Part shown: piece after piece, positions 26,918 to 34,299 of the stretch
Numbering within the stretch: position 1 is the first letter of the stretch
How the letters are laid out: each line of letters starts with the position of its first letter
NCBI GenBank assembly: GCA_021604145.1
Contig: BQIX01000004.1
Location: 1-58,519 of the forward strand
Length of the DNA: 58,519 nucleotides
DNA from: Nitrospirales bacterium
Lineage (GTDB): Bacteria > Nitrospirota > Nitrospiria > Nitrospirales > UBA8639
Reading direction: 5' to 3'
Translations under genes and position numbers: made by a program
The notes under the pieces: model-generated
Databases searched by the model: none
Seen by the model: only the letters and a program-made list of their open reading frames with translations
Told to the model about the DNA's origin: nothing

Positions 26918-28048
26918 GTGAAAACTGTAAAAATAACTTCTCCATGGAATGGGAAAAAAATAGTTGTGGCAGCAGCTCTACTTGCATTAGGTGTTGGAGG
27001 TTTGTACATAGCGATCTCCCTCTTCTTGACACCCAAAACACCTACATTGGAAAAATGGACTCTCTCGGGAAACGATTTATCAAGACTTGAAAAAATTGAA
27101 GAGACGGCAGATAAGTTTACACAAGAAAAGCATACCCCACAGTCGAGTATGAATGAGGCTGATACTGTAGTAACCGATTCGTCTACATCTACAACAGAAA
27201 ATGCCAATGATGTTCGTACTACGCCTTTTGAGTTAGAAAGTCTCAATGAAATACCCCACATTAATGATCAAATCGATTCTAAGAGCAGTCTCTCGGAAAA
27301 AGCCGTGTCTACAGAAACGTCTGAAAGCACACAACAGAAGACGTCAAAAGGAATTCCTGGAAATTTTATTATGGCAACACCGCGCCTTGATCTTGGAGTT
27401 GATGGAGTATGGAAAGGGTTAGATGGGAGTGTGTATTACCTTCGGCAGATTGAAAATCAAGTCTGGTGGGTGGGATTTAGTGTCGACAATGGCCAAACTC
27501 ATACAACCGTCTTTAAGGGAATAATGGGACTAGACGAGGTACTTAATGGACAAATGATTGGTTTACCTCTCGGGACACATCTTCAGGTCGAAGATATTTC
27601 TTTGGAACTTGATACATCATCATATACGTTGCAGACTCTTTTACAAGATGATTCTTCACTGCCGTTGCATTTGACCTTTGCACCGGAAAGGCCTCACATG
27701 GCACTGACAGATCGTCGGATGCTTAATCGAACACCAACTGGAAATCCTTTTGATCTTTCCGGAGTCTGGTGGGACAACAATAGCGCAGATTATTATGTGC
27801 GCCACATAGGTGATGACATTTGGTGGTTGGGGCTCAGTCAGGATGGAGGCGAAGGTTTTACCATGGTCTTTCATGGAAAACAGTCTGGAAGCTTCATATC
27901 TGGAGACTGGGTAGATCTTCCGCGTGGCGTGAGAAACAAAGCTGGTCAGTTGACGCTCGAAATTATTTCTGTTGGCAATGTCGTGCAACTTCAGAAAATA
28001 GATGGAGCTAGTGATCTTTTAGCGCAAAATTGGGAGCGAAGCTCATGA
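26918..28048 (+). CDS. Membrane protein with two tandem W-rich repeats
   Basis: A 376-residue protein starting with GTG. It has a short basic N-terminus and a membrane helix at ~13-36 ('VVAAALLALGVGGLYIAISL'). A Ser/Thr/Glu-rich spacer (~45-140) is followed by two related ~85-residue domains: 'GVWKGLDGSVYYLRQIENQV'-'WWVGF' and 'GVWWDNNSADYYVRHIGDDI'-'WWLGL'. The repeated Trp/Tyr pattern looks like a small beta-barrel or ligand-binding fold. I do not recognise a family. It is predicted to face the periplasm or surface and is likely co-transcribed with the flanking envelope genes. Confidence 0.75.
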   Translation: MKTVKITSPWNGKKIVVAAALLALGVGGLYIAISLFLTPKTPTLEKWTLSGNDLSRLEKIEETADKFTQEKHTPQSSMNEADTVVTDSSTSTTENANDVRTTPFELESLNEIPHINDQIDSKSSLSEKAVSTETSESTQQKTSKGIPGNFIMATPRLDLGVDGVWKGLDGSVYYLRQIENQVWWVGFSVDNGQTHTTVFKGIMGLDEVLNGQMIGLPLGTHLQVEDISLELDTSSYTLQTLLQDDSSLPLHLTFAPERPHMALTDRRMLNRTPTGNPFDLSGVWWDNNSADYYVRHIGDDIWWLGLSQDGGEGFTMVFHGKQSGSFISGDWVDLPRGVRNKAGQLTLEIISVGNVVQLQKIDGASDLLAQNWERSS

Positions 28049-28202
28049 ATTTGTAATGGGATATCTAGAAATACGAAAGATGCGGTAGAGGGGGTGAGCT
28101 ATGGATAAGATCAAAGGATTACAAGGGAAGAGTGGTGAGACGCTAATTTTTGCAGAAATGAGGAAGTGTTCCTGCAATTGTTCGTATTCCTGCCAATCTC
28201 AA

Positions 28203-28838
28203 ATGTATCAAAGAAAAAGATCATCTTGTACCCTTTGTATATGCCTGGTGGTCATTTTATTGCTAATGGGAATCGTTCTGTTGTCGTCTTGTACTTCCTC
28301 TCCTTCTCCATCCGTAAGACAAAATGAAGATCTTATAAACGTCCCTCTCAATAATGTTGAGGTCAAAGAACATTGCCAGCCTTTTTCAATCAATGAACTT
28401 CAAGTGTTGAAGAGGGGAGGACGATGGCAACTCGGTACAAAGGACCGAGGCCTATTGGATTTCGCCAATAAAGAAGTTGAGGCTCGGGAAGCAAAACGAG
28501 TGATTCAGAACTACGGTATAAACCAACTTTGCTCATCCGAGGAGAATCACCAGGGCATTCAGTATTTTCTCTCTTCGGGCTATCCGCCGCAGAAAAGCAA
28601 AGGGACTGCAATACAAGAAGAGTGCTTTGCTTTTGACCCAGAACAGTTGTCTGTAAAGCCGACTAGAAGGCAACGGTGGATCATTAAAGCAGGAGAAACT
28701 GGGCTATTTCAACCTCTGAGAAGCAAGCACATTGCTCAGAATGCGGCAACCCTCATACGGAAATATCAGTTTACGCATTTGTGTTCGATAGGTAAGCCAA
28801 GGGCAAGTTTTGAGTATTTGAGGATTGGCATGCCGTGA
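28203..28838 (+). CDS. Lipoprotein with two tandem cysteine-framed repeats
   Basis: A 211-residue protein if started at ATG 28203, which gives a clean lipoprotein signal ('MYQRKRSSCTLCICLVVILL' then 'LSSC' as lipobox). The frame is open from ATG 28101, which would place a Cys-rich cytosolic leader before the signal. The mature part contains two ~75-residue repeats, each starting 'C.PF/CFAF', with a 'W.L/W.I' core and ending 'QLCSS' or 'HLCSI' followed by an aromatic strand. The fold is not identified. It is probably anchored in the outer membrane beside the preceding two envelope proteins. Confidence 0.72.
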   Translation: MYQRKRSSCTLCICLVVILLLMGIVLLSSCTSSPSPSVRQNEDLINVPLNNVEVKEHCQPFSINELQVLKRGGRWQLGTKDRGLLDFANKEVEAREAKRVIQNYGINQLCSSEENHQGIQYFLSSGYPPQKSKGTAIQEECFAFDPEQLSVKPTRRQRWIIKAGETGLFQPLRSKHIAQNAATLIRKYQFTHLCSIGKPRASFEYLRIGMP

Positions 28839-28958
28839 AGGAAAACGTATTGGAACAAAAGAAATTGTCAAAGAAGCATAGTTGGTTCTTGCAAGCACAT
28901 CAGTTCTGGGATCTCTCTCGACTGAGAAAATAGACGGTTGTGTGTATGAAAGGCAATA

Positions 28959-30140
28959 ATGCGTAGACAACGGATCCTGCGTAAATCTCGTGTAAATGAC
29001 AGGGGCGAAGGGCGAGGCCCAATGTCCTCATTTGCTGATCACCGGAGTTCATTGTCTCGCTATCAGCGTTCATTGGCTGACTCTATGGAGGTTCTTGGTC
29101 ATGAAGTGACCGGGATATGTAATCCGGTGCCTGAAGTAGGACAGGAAGGCGGGACGATAAGTCGCGAACTTGAAAGGCGTATTGTATCGAAACAAGGCAG
29201 TGGCGCATTCTTGAATGCCGATATGCAACGAGAGATGGAACGTACTTTGGGGGTATCGCTTGAAGGGGTGCGTGTGCATCACGACCACGAGTCGGATGTT
29301 CTGAGCCGCACGTTGAATGCATCGGCCTTTACTCTTGGTAACGATATCTATCTGAGCTCTATTGCCAGTCCTAACGATCGGGAATTAATGGCCCATGAAC
29401 TCACGCATACCGTGCAGCAGCGTTCGATGGAAAGCGGCGGTTCATTGGCTGTAGGGCCGGTTGATGATCATTTCGAACAGGATGCTGACTCAACGGCTCA
29501 GGTCGTCCTTTCGAGTAAACCATCTGGATCGGAGACAGGAAATGACTCGGTGCCTCGAAGTGAATCACAAGCTCCTGGTCAGGCTGTTGTACAGCGTCAG
29601 CACTGGCAAGATGAACCATTATTAGATAATAGCTGGATGGGAAACCTGATTAGTGCTGGTACTGGTGTAGCCGGTGGCTTGGATGCAGTCAACGCGTTCA
29701 ATCCTCTTGGGAAAACTGATTGGGGGAAGGTGGGTGGCAGTGCGTTGTCGACGGGAATGTCTGTCTTATCGGGGCTCAATACCCTTGCGACTCATGACCC
29801 TAATGTACAAGGAAGGGGGAGTTGGGGCGACCGAGCGGCCCATGGGACGGCGGACTTGGGGTGGGGGCTTGCGGGCGGTCCCTTCGCCGTACTAGATTCG
29901 ATTACAGGTGGACATATTGGAGGCACGATGAAGGCCGGAGCCGGAGCGCTCTCAGTAGGTGCAGATATGCTAGGCCAAGTGGGTGGGGCTGCACTTTCCG
30001 GAAACTGGGATCACATCGATACAAGTAATGTGGAACGATATAGTGATGCAATGGTAGAGGGGGAATATGGGGGAGTCATTGGGGGACTGGCAAACGCAGG
30101 AGATTGGCTTGGAGGAGAACTCTACGACTTATTCAACTAG
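28959..30140 (+). CDS. DUF4157 (eCIS core) protein with Gly-rich tail, cargo candidate 2
   Basis: A 393-residue protein. The basic leader 'MRRQRILRKSRVNDRGEG' and 'RSSLSRYQRSL' are shared with the truncated gene at 30242. The DUF4157 domain (~residues 75-160) includes 'LGVSLEGVRVHHD', 'SAFTLGNDIYLSS' and HELTH (His146). After 'VVQRQHW' (~residue 208) comes a 180-residue Gly/Ala-rich tail with 'VLSGLNTLATHD', resembling the cargo at 9122. It is probably loaded by the eCIS via leader and DUF4157, with the tail as the acting part (inference). Confidence 0.87.
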   Translation: MRRQRILRKSRVNDRGEGRGPMSSFADHRSSLSRYQRSLADSMEVLGHEVTGICNPVPEVGQEGGTISRELERRIVSKQGSGAFLNADMQREMERTLGVSLEGVRVHHDHESDVLSRTLNASAFTLGNDIYLSSIASPNDRELMAHELTHTVQQRSMESGGSLAVGPVDDHFEQDADSTAQVVLSSKPSGSETGNDSVPRSESQAPGQAVVQRQHWQDEPLLDNSWMGNLISAGTGVAGGLDAVNAFNPLGKTDWGKVGGSALSTGMSVLSGLNTLATHDPNVQGRGSWGDRAAHGTADLGWGLAGGPFAVLDSITGGHIGGTMKAGAGALSVGADMLGQVGGAALSGNWDHIDTSNVERYSDAMVEGEYGGVIGGLANAGDWLGGELYDLFN

Positions 30141-30241
30141 GACTCTTTCCGACATAGACCAAGAAATGGTCAAGCAATTGAGCATCTCTTTAAAAATGGA
30201 TTCTTGTGAGCGACGGGCTGTGTGGTATAGGAGCCAGGGAA

Positions 30242-30694
30242 ATGCGTAGACACCGAATCGAGCGTAACCCTACTACATATGACAAGGGGGAGAAGCGGGG
30301 ACAAATGTTCTCAACTTCGAATCAAAGAAGTTCACTTTCTCACTTTCAACGTTCACTGACCGATCCTATGGTCCAACAGCCACTAAATTCAACAGCCATT
30401 GCGAATCAAGAAAATGACCTGTCCTGGGGGGGAGAGACTCTGAGGGAGACGGATCGCTCTCCCATTGCCAATGGACCGTTCACCCAATCAGTGAATGCAG
30501 CTCTTACAGCATGTTTCGGCCCTGAGATTGCTGGGTTGCAGGCCAATTTTGGTGATAATAATTTCAATGCCTCCATCGGCGCACGTACTAGCACATTAAG
30601 ATCGGCGATGTTGTTCGGTGAAGGAATTACGCAAAATATGGACGACCGGTTTTCCATGGAAGTTATCGGTAAAAGATTAGCAATTTCTTCCTAA
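30242..30694 (+). CDS. Shortened DUF4157 relative lacking HExxH
   Basis: A 150-residue protein. ATG 30242 is chosen because the leader 'MRRHRIERNPTTYDKGEKRG' then aligns with the start of the 28959 product, including 'QRSSLSHFQRSLTDPM'. Residues ~95-150 align with the DUF4157 domain ('FGPEIAGLQANFGDN', 'TSTLRSAMLFGEG'). Where HELTH should be, the sequence reads 'DDRFSMEVIGKRLAI' and ends seven residues later. The Gly-rich tail is absent. It could be a decayed copy, an immunity or decoy protein, or a loading competitor. The intact reading frame argues against simple decay, but it may be recent. Confidence 0.7.
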   Translation: MRRHRIERNPTTYDKGEKRGQMFSTSNQRSSLSHFQRSLTDPMVQQPLNSTAIANQENDLSWGGETLRETDRSPIANGPFTQSVNAALTACFGPEIAGLQANFGDNNFNASIGARTSTLRSAMLFGEGITQNMDDRFSMEVIGKRLAISS

Positions 30695-31046
30695 CAGTAC
30701 GACTACGGTGCTTGATAGAAGATGCTTATCAGAGATTGTGAAGTTCAGACTGATAGAGACGGTAGCGCTGTCTAGTTATGAACTCTGGCAAGAAACAATA
30801 ACTGGAAATGCTTGTAATGGATGGGTAGCAGTAGCTCGAGTATTTTTTAGTAGTTGCAGATTGCTCTAGAACGTGGCTATCGCGGACAGTCTTGAAGCTC
30901 TTCTCACTGAAGAGAGTCGTCTGATTGTTGATTCCCAAAGCAATGCCATTCAAGATCTGAGGTTTGACAGCTTCTCCGCCAGCTTGTTGTGGGTGATTTC
31001 TCTACAACGGAGCTTGCATTTGCTTGCGCTTCTAACTTGTTCATAC
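30695..31046. other. Intergenic, interrupted by IS insertion
   Basis: No convincing gene. A GTG-started frame from 30873 runs 58 codons to the IS3 insertion and would resume for about 14 codons beyond 33918 if the element were removed. It looks like no known protein. The stretch ends with the TAC target duplication. Confidence 0.5.
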
Positions 31047-31071
31047 TGGTCTTCCCCTGGTTTCGTGGACA
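31047..31071. repeat. IS3 inverted repeat, left in window
   Basis: Starts TGGTCTTCCCC and ends TGGACA; pairs imperfectly with 33891-33915. TAC precedes it as target duplication. Confidence 0.85.
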
Positions 31072-31076
31072 TCTGG

Positions 31077-31940
31077 TTAAGCCGCGATAGCCATTTCCTC
31101 AACCTCAGCTGGAGTCAGATAGCCGAGAGCAGAATGGCGTCGCTGCCGATTATAAAACACTTCAATATAATCAAAAATCTCGATTCGAGCTTCCTGATGT
31201 GTGTGATAGTTCCTGCGATGAATGAGTTCCACCTTCAGCGAGTGGAAGAAACTTTCGGTCACGGCATTATCCCAACAATTCCCCTTACGGCTCATGCTAC
31301 ACTGAATCCCCGCAGTGTTCAGGCGGGCCTGAAAGGCCTTACAGGCATACTGGACGCCCTGATCGGAATGGTGGCTGAGGCCATGCCCCGGACGACCATT
31401 CTCCATGGCCATCGTGAATGCATCCAGGACTAATTGTTGCGGCATCCACCGATCTATCGCCCAGCCAATGACTTTTCGATGAAACAAATCGAGTGTTACC
31501 GCCAAATATAACCACCCCTCTTGAGTCGGGATATACGTGATATCGGACACTCACCAGCGATTGAGGGCCGCTACCGCAAATTGGCGGTTCAAGAGATTCG
31601 GGGCCACGGGATGGGTATGCTTAGAGTTCGTGGTGGCTTTAAACTTTCGTCTGTGCTGAGAAACAATCCTATGTGTCCGCATGAGTCGGGCCACTCGGTG
31701 CTTACCACACGTATGTCCATTCGCTTTCAAGTCGGCATGGACGCGAGGACTGCCGTATGTCTGTCGACTCCGCTGATGAACCGCTTTGCTCTCGACCAGA
31801 AACTGCCGATTCTTCCGGCTCCGTAGGCTCTCGGGGCGTTGCAGCCAGGCATAGAACCCACTGGTGCCCACCTCCAGCACCTGGCACATCAGGCCGACTG
31901 GAAATGCTTCGCGATGATCCTGAATAAAGGCATACCTCAT
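31077..31940 (-). pseudogene. IS3 orfB transposase with in-frame stop
   Basis: A DDE integrase of the IS3 orfB type. The N-terminal helical part ends '...NLLNRQFAVAALNRW', then a TGA at 31551-31553 occupies the place of the conserved Trp codon (TGG), and the same frame continues 'VSDITYIPTQEGWLYLAV'. The DDE residues are intact after the stop: Asp of SDITY, Asp of 'HHSDQGVQY' and Glu of 'AVTESFFHSLK'. A single nonsense change therefore inactivated it. The start ATG overlaps the orfA stop (CTATGA), as is normal in IS3. Confidence 0.9.
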
Positions 31941-31973
31941 AGGGAATCCTTCGAGAAGAGCGCTGCCGCTTTC

Positions 31974-33349
31974 CTAAGAAACAGCAGGCGTTGCACGGGA
32001 GGCCGTGAGTTCGTAGCCAAGTTCTTTCGCACGTTTTTTCAGCCCCTTGAGGACTCGATGACGATAGCGTTCCTCATAGTACGAGGCTCCAGGATCGCGA
32101 TAGGTCATCCCGTACCGCAGCGTGTTGTAAAAGAGGACGGCGGCTTCCGCGCCGTGGCGGTGACGGCCTTGGCCTTTCCCACTCGAGCGGCCAGTCTTCG
32201 ATAGAAGGCCCCGAGCGCCGTTGAGGTTTTTCCCACATTCACCGCCGCGAGCCGAAGCACCTTGGCCGGACGGCTCGCGGACCGCCGGGTTTTCGTACTT
32301 AAAAGATGCCCTCCCGAAATTTTATTGCCTGGCGCGAGGGTCAGCCAGGAGGTGAAATGCTTCACCGTCGGCCACCGGCTCATGTCGGTCCCACACTCTC
32401 CAATCAACTTTAACGCCGTATGCGGCCCAAAGCCATGGAGTTGCGTCAGATCCATGCCCAGGAGGTGAAACAACATTTCTCGTGTCTGAAATTTCGGTTC
32501 GTTCATTTGCCGCGTCTTGTGACGAGCGGGAGGTAATGGCTTCGTGGGCTCAGGCTCTGCAGGCGGGAGGCCCTCCAAGGTGGCTTCAATCTCCTTATCG
32601 CATTCCTTAACTTTGGCCTGATAGCTGTCATAGAGCTCAAGAGCCTGCCGTAACGCGAACACGTGCTCGCACCGGTAATGGCCCGTCAACGCCGCCTCGA
32701 CGGTCTCCCCCGACGCGTGACAGCGAACATCCCGATAGGTGGCCAGCTGTACCGGATCGTGCTGGCCTGCGATGATCGCTCGAATAATGGCCAGCCCTGT
32801 TGCGCCCGTGATATCGGACACAACATGGTGCAGCTGTACATTCATCTGCATCAATGCTTTTTGCATATGCTGAATGTGGCCAGCCGCATATTCCAGTAAT
32901 CGCTCGCGATGGCGGAGATAGGCCCGGAGTGCGACAAGCTCATTCGCGGGACGAAAGCTGCCGTGGAGCAGGCCATGCTGATGCAATTCCTGAAGCCACT
33001 GGGCATCGGTGACATCGGTTTTCCTCCCCGGGACCCGCTTCACGTGCCGCGCATTGACGAGCAGGACCTCAAGTCCGCGATCCTCTAGAATCTCAAACAG
33101 CGGAATCCAGTACACGCCGGTCGACTCCATGGCGATGGTCGTGATCCCGAGGGCCACCACCCAATCGGCTAGACGGTGTAGGTCAGTCGTAAAGCTCTGA
33201 TAGGTTCGGACAGGCTCTGCTGAAAGGTGCACCGGAACGGCTACAACATGAAACTTCGCACTAATGTCGATCCCAGCTGCACAAGCATGCCGCACAGGGA
33301 GAGAGCGTACCTGGCGAGTCACTTTCGATTTGCGTCCATGTGTCATCAT
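31974..33349 (-). pseudogene. IS110-family transposase, frameshifted near C-terminus
   Basis: The start is the ATG at 33349 ('MMTHGRKSKV') after AGGAGG. The RuvC-like N-terminal domain has 'CAAGIDISAKFHVVAV', 'AMESTGVYWIP' and 'DVTDAQWLQEL'. The C-terminal Tnp domain has 'FGPHTALKLIGECG' and 'ISGGHLLSTKTRRS'. About 32141-32147 one base is missing. The frame then ends early at 32105, but another frame continues the expected 'AVLFYNTLRYGMTYRDPGAS' down to TAG at 31976. The loss removes about 55 conserved C-terminal residues, so the protein may be inactive. Confidence 0.88.
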
Positions 33350-33590
33350 AGCCTCCTCTCTCAGAAAGAATAGGGTATGGGAGGCGGGAATGCGGAAGAA
33401 CAGCACTTTCCTAAACGGGATCGCCCACAGGCGTCACCATTGTCAAGTCCGCAAGATTCCCTGGACCACGTTTTTTAACGGGGTATGTTCCACCAGTGAG
33501 CGAACGGTCGCTCCTCCCTGTGTGGAGGACCTTACCCCACTCTTCCACGTTTCTTCTACCACAAGTGATGCGCCTCGACAGCTGAACAGT
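33350..33590 (-). ncRNA. Candidate IS110 bridge RNA region
   Basis: This is the non-coding end upstream of the transposase, the place where IS110-group elements encode the bridge RNA that guides target and donor choice. On the sequence, GGGGTA (33480-33485) pairs with TACCCC (33533-33538). This encloses two hairpins: GAGCGA-acgg-TCGCTC (33498-33513) and TCCTCC-ctgtgt-GGAGGA (33512-33529), which share two bases and may compete. The branched form fits a guide RNA, but loops have not been matched to the target. Confidence 0.5.
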
Positions 33591-33852
33591 TTTTTAAGAT
33601 GTCTCGTTCCATCCGTAACCGAGCATTCTCCCGTCGTAGTTGGCGCAGCTCCTCTTCGTCGCTACGTCTTTGCCCATTGCCGGGGAAGACCCCGGCCGGG
33701 CTCTGAGCCAATTCCTGCTTCCAGCGGCCTAATATCGTATCGCGAATGCCCAAATCACGGGCGACTTGCGCCACGCTGCATCCACCTTCGGTCAGAAGCC
33801 GAACGGCTTCCATCTTGAACTCTTTGGTGAAACTTCTTCGTATTCGTCCCAT
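33590..33852 (-). pseudogene. IS3 orfA fragment (helix-turn-helix)
   Basis: The start ATG at 33852 follows GAGGAGG. It reads 'MGRIRRSFTKEFKMEAVRLL', a helix-turn-helix 'GCSVAQVARDLGIRDTILGR', and a leucine-rich end 'ENARLRMERDILK', where IS110 interrupts it in the A-run that normally carries the programmed frameshift. The remaining orfA codons (KAAALFSKDSL) lie beyond IS110 at 31939-31973. Confidence 0.9.
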
Positions 33853-33890
33853 CGACACCTCCTCAAGTACATTATCCATACTTTATGACG

Positions 33891-33915
33891 TGTCCACAAA
33901 AGCCGGGGAAGATCA
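33891..33915. repeat. IS3 inverted repeat, right in window
   Basis: Reads TGTCCA...GGGGAAGATCA, the inverted partner of 31047-31071. TAC follows as the second target duplication. Confidence 0.85.
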
Positions 33916-34299
33916 TACTGCACTCGCCTTTCAAGAAAGAGTGTGCTGTACGTATTCAATTGATCATTTCTTGCTACCCACCCTTTCTGTATCTCTATAG
34001 GTACGTTCGTTATCATTTTGGATACAGTGATTCATTGAAAGTCCCTTATCCGTTTCTCGCAGCTTGTTAATGCCATAGGTATCTTCTTTATCTTCCTCAG
34101 GTTTTTCTCTGCATTTTCCCTAGATTACCTCACTCTTCCTTTTGGCGCTCAAATTGCTTTGTCTATTAGGGAGATTAATTCACTATTGCGTGTTTACTCG
34201 CAAACAATAATTGTGTGTCTTGTTATCCCATGATTACCTTAATAGCTATGTTGATTGTGAAACATTGGCGACGAGTCCGTTATCCCAAGGAGGGAAATC
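33916..34299. other. Intergenic after IS element
   Basis: About 380 bases with no supportable gene. AT-rich segments near 34180-34260 could contain the promoter of the downstream membrane protein, but I see no clear -35/-10 pair. AAGGAGGG at 34288 is the ribosome site for that gene. Confidence 0.5.

Larger units (their letters stand above)
31974..33590 (-). mobile_element. IS110-family element nested in IS3 orfA
   Basis: The borders are inferred from where the IS3 orfA coding sequence stops and resumes. ...GACATCTTAAAA is found on one side and AAAGCGGCAGCG on the other; joining them restores the IS3 protein 'ILKKAAALFSKDSL'. The element is about 1.6 kb, carries one DEDD transposase whose original stop lies at its very end, and has a ~240-base non-coding end on the upstream side. 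That layout is typical of the IS110 group. No inverted repeats are seen, as expected. The exact border is uncertain by a few bases because of the A-run. Confidence 0.82.
31047..33915 (-). mobile_element. IS3-family insertion sequence, interrupted by IS110
   Basis: The ends are imperfect 25-bp inverted repeats starting TG: TGGTCTTCCCCTGGTTTCGT at 31047 and, on the other strand, TGATCTTCCCCGGCTTTTGT at 33915. A TAC target duplication flanks it (31044-31046 and 33916-33918). Without the nested IS110 the element is about 1.25 kb, normal for IS3. orfA lies at 33590-33852, orfB at 31077-31940, both on the minus strand. Both reading frames are damaged, so the element is probably immobile by itself. 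Confidence 0.88.

Noticed and set aside
1-30700. Prophage
   Set aside because: Tail genes are complete, but no capsid, portal, terminase, integrase or lysis genes are present; ATPase, DUF4255 and DUF4157 genes mark an eCIS instead.
30873-31433. Plus-strand 186-codon frame
   Set aside because: Its larger part is antisense to the IS3 orfB. Only the first 58 codons lie outside the IS, and they resemble no protein.
32105-32160. Native C-terminus of the IS110 transposase as the listed frame gives it
   Set aside because: The conserved C-terminal sequence continues in another frame to 31976, so the early stop is due to a missing base.
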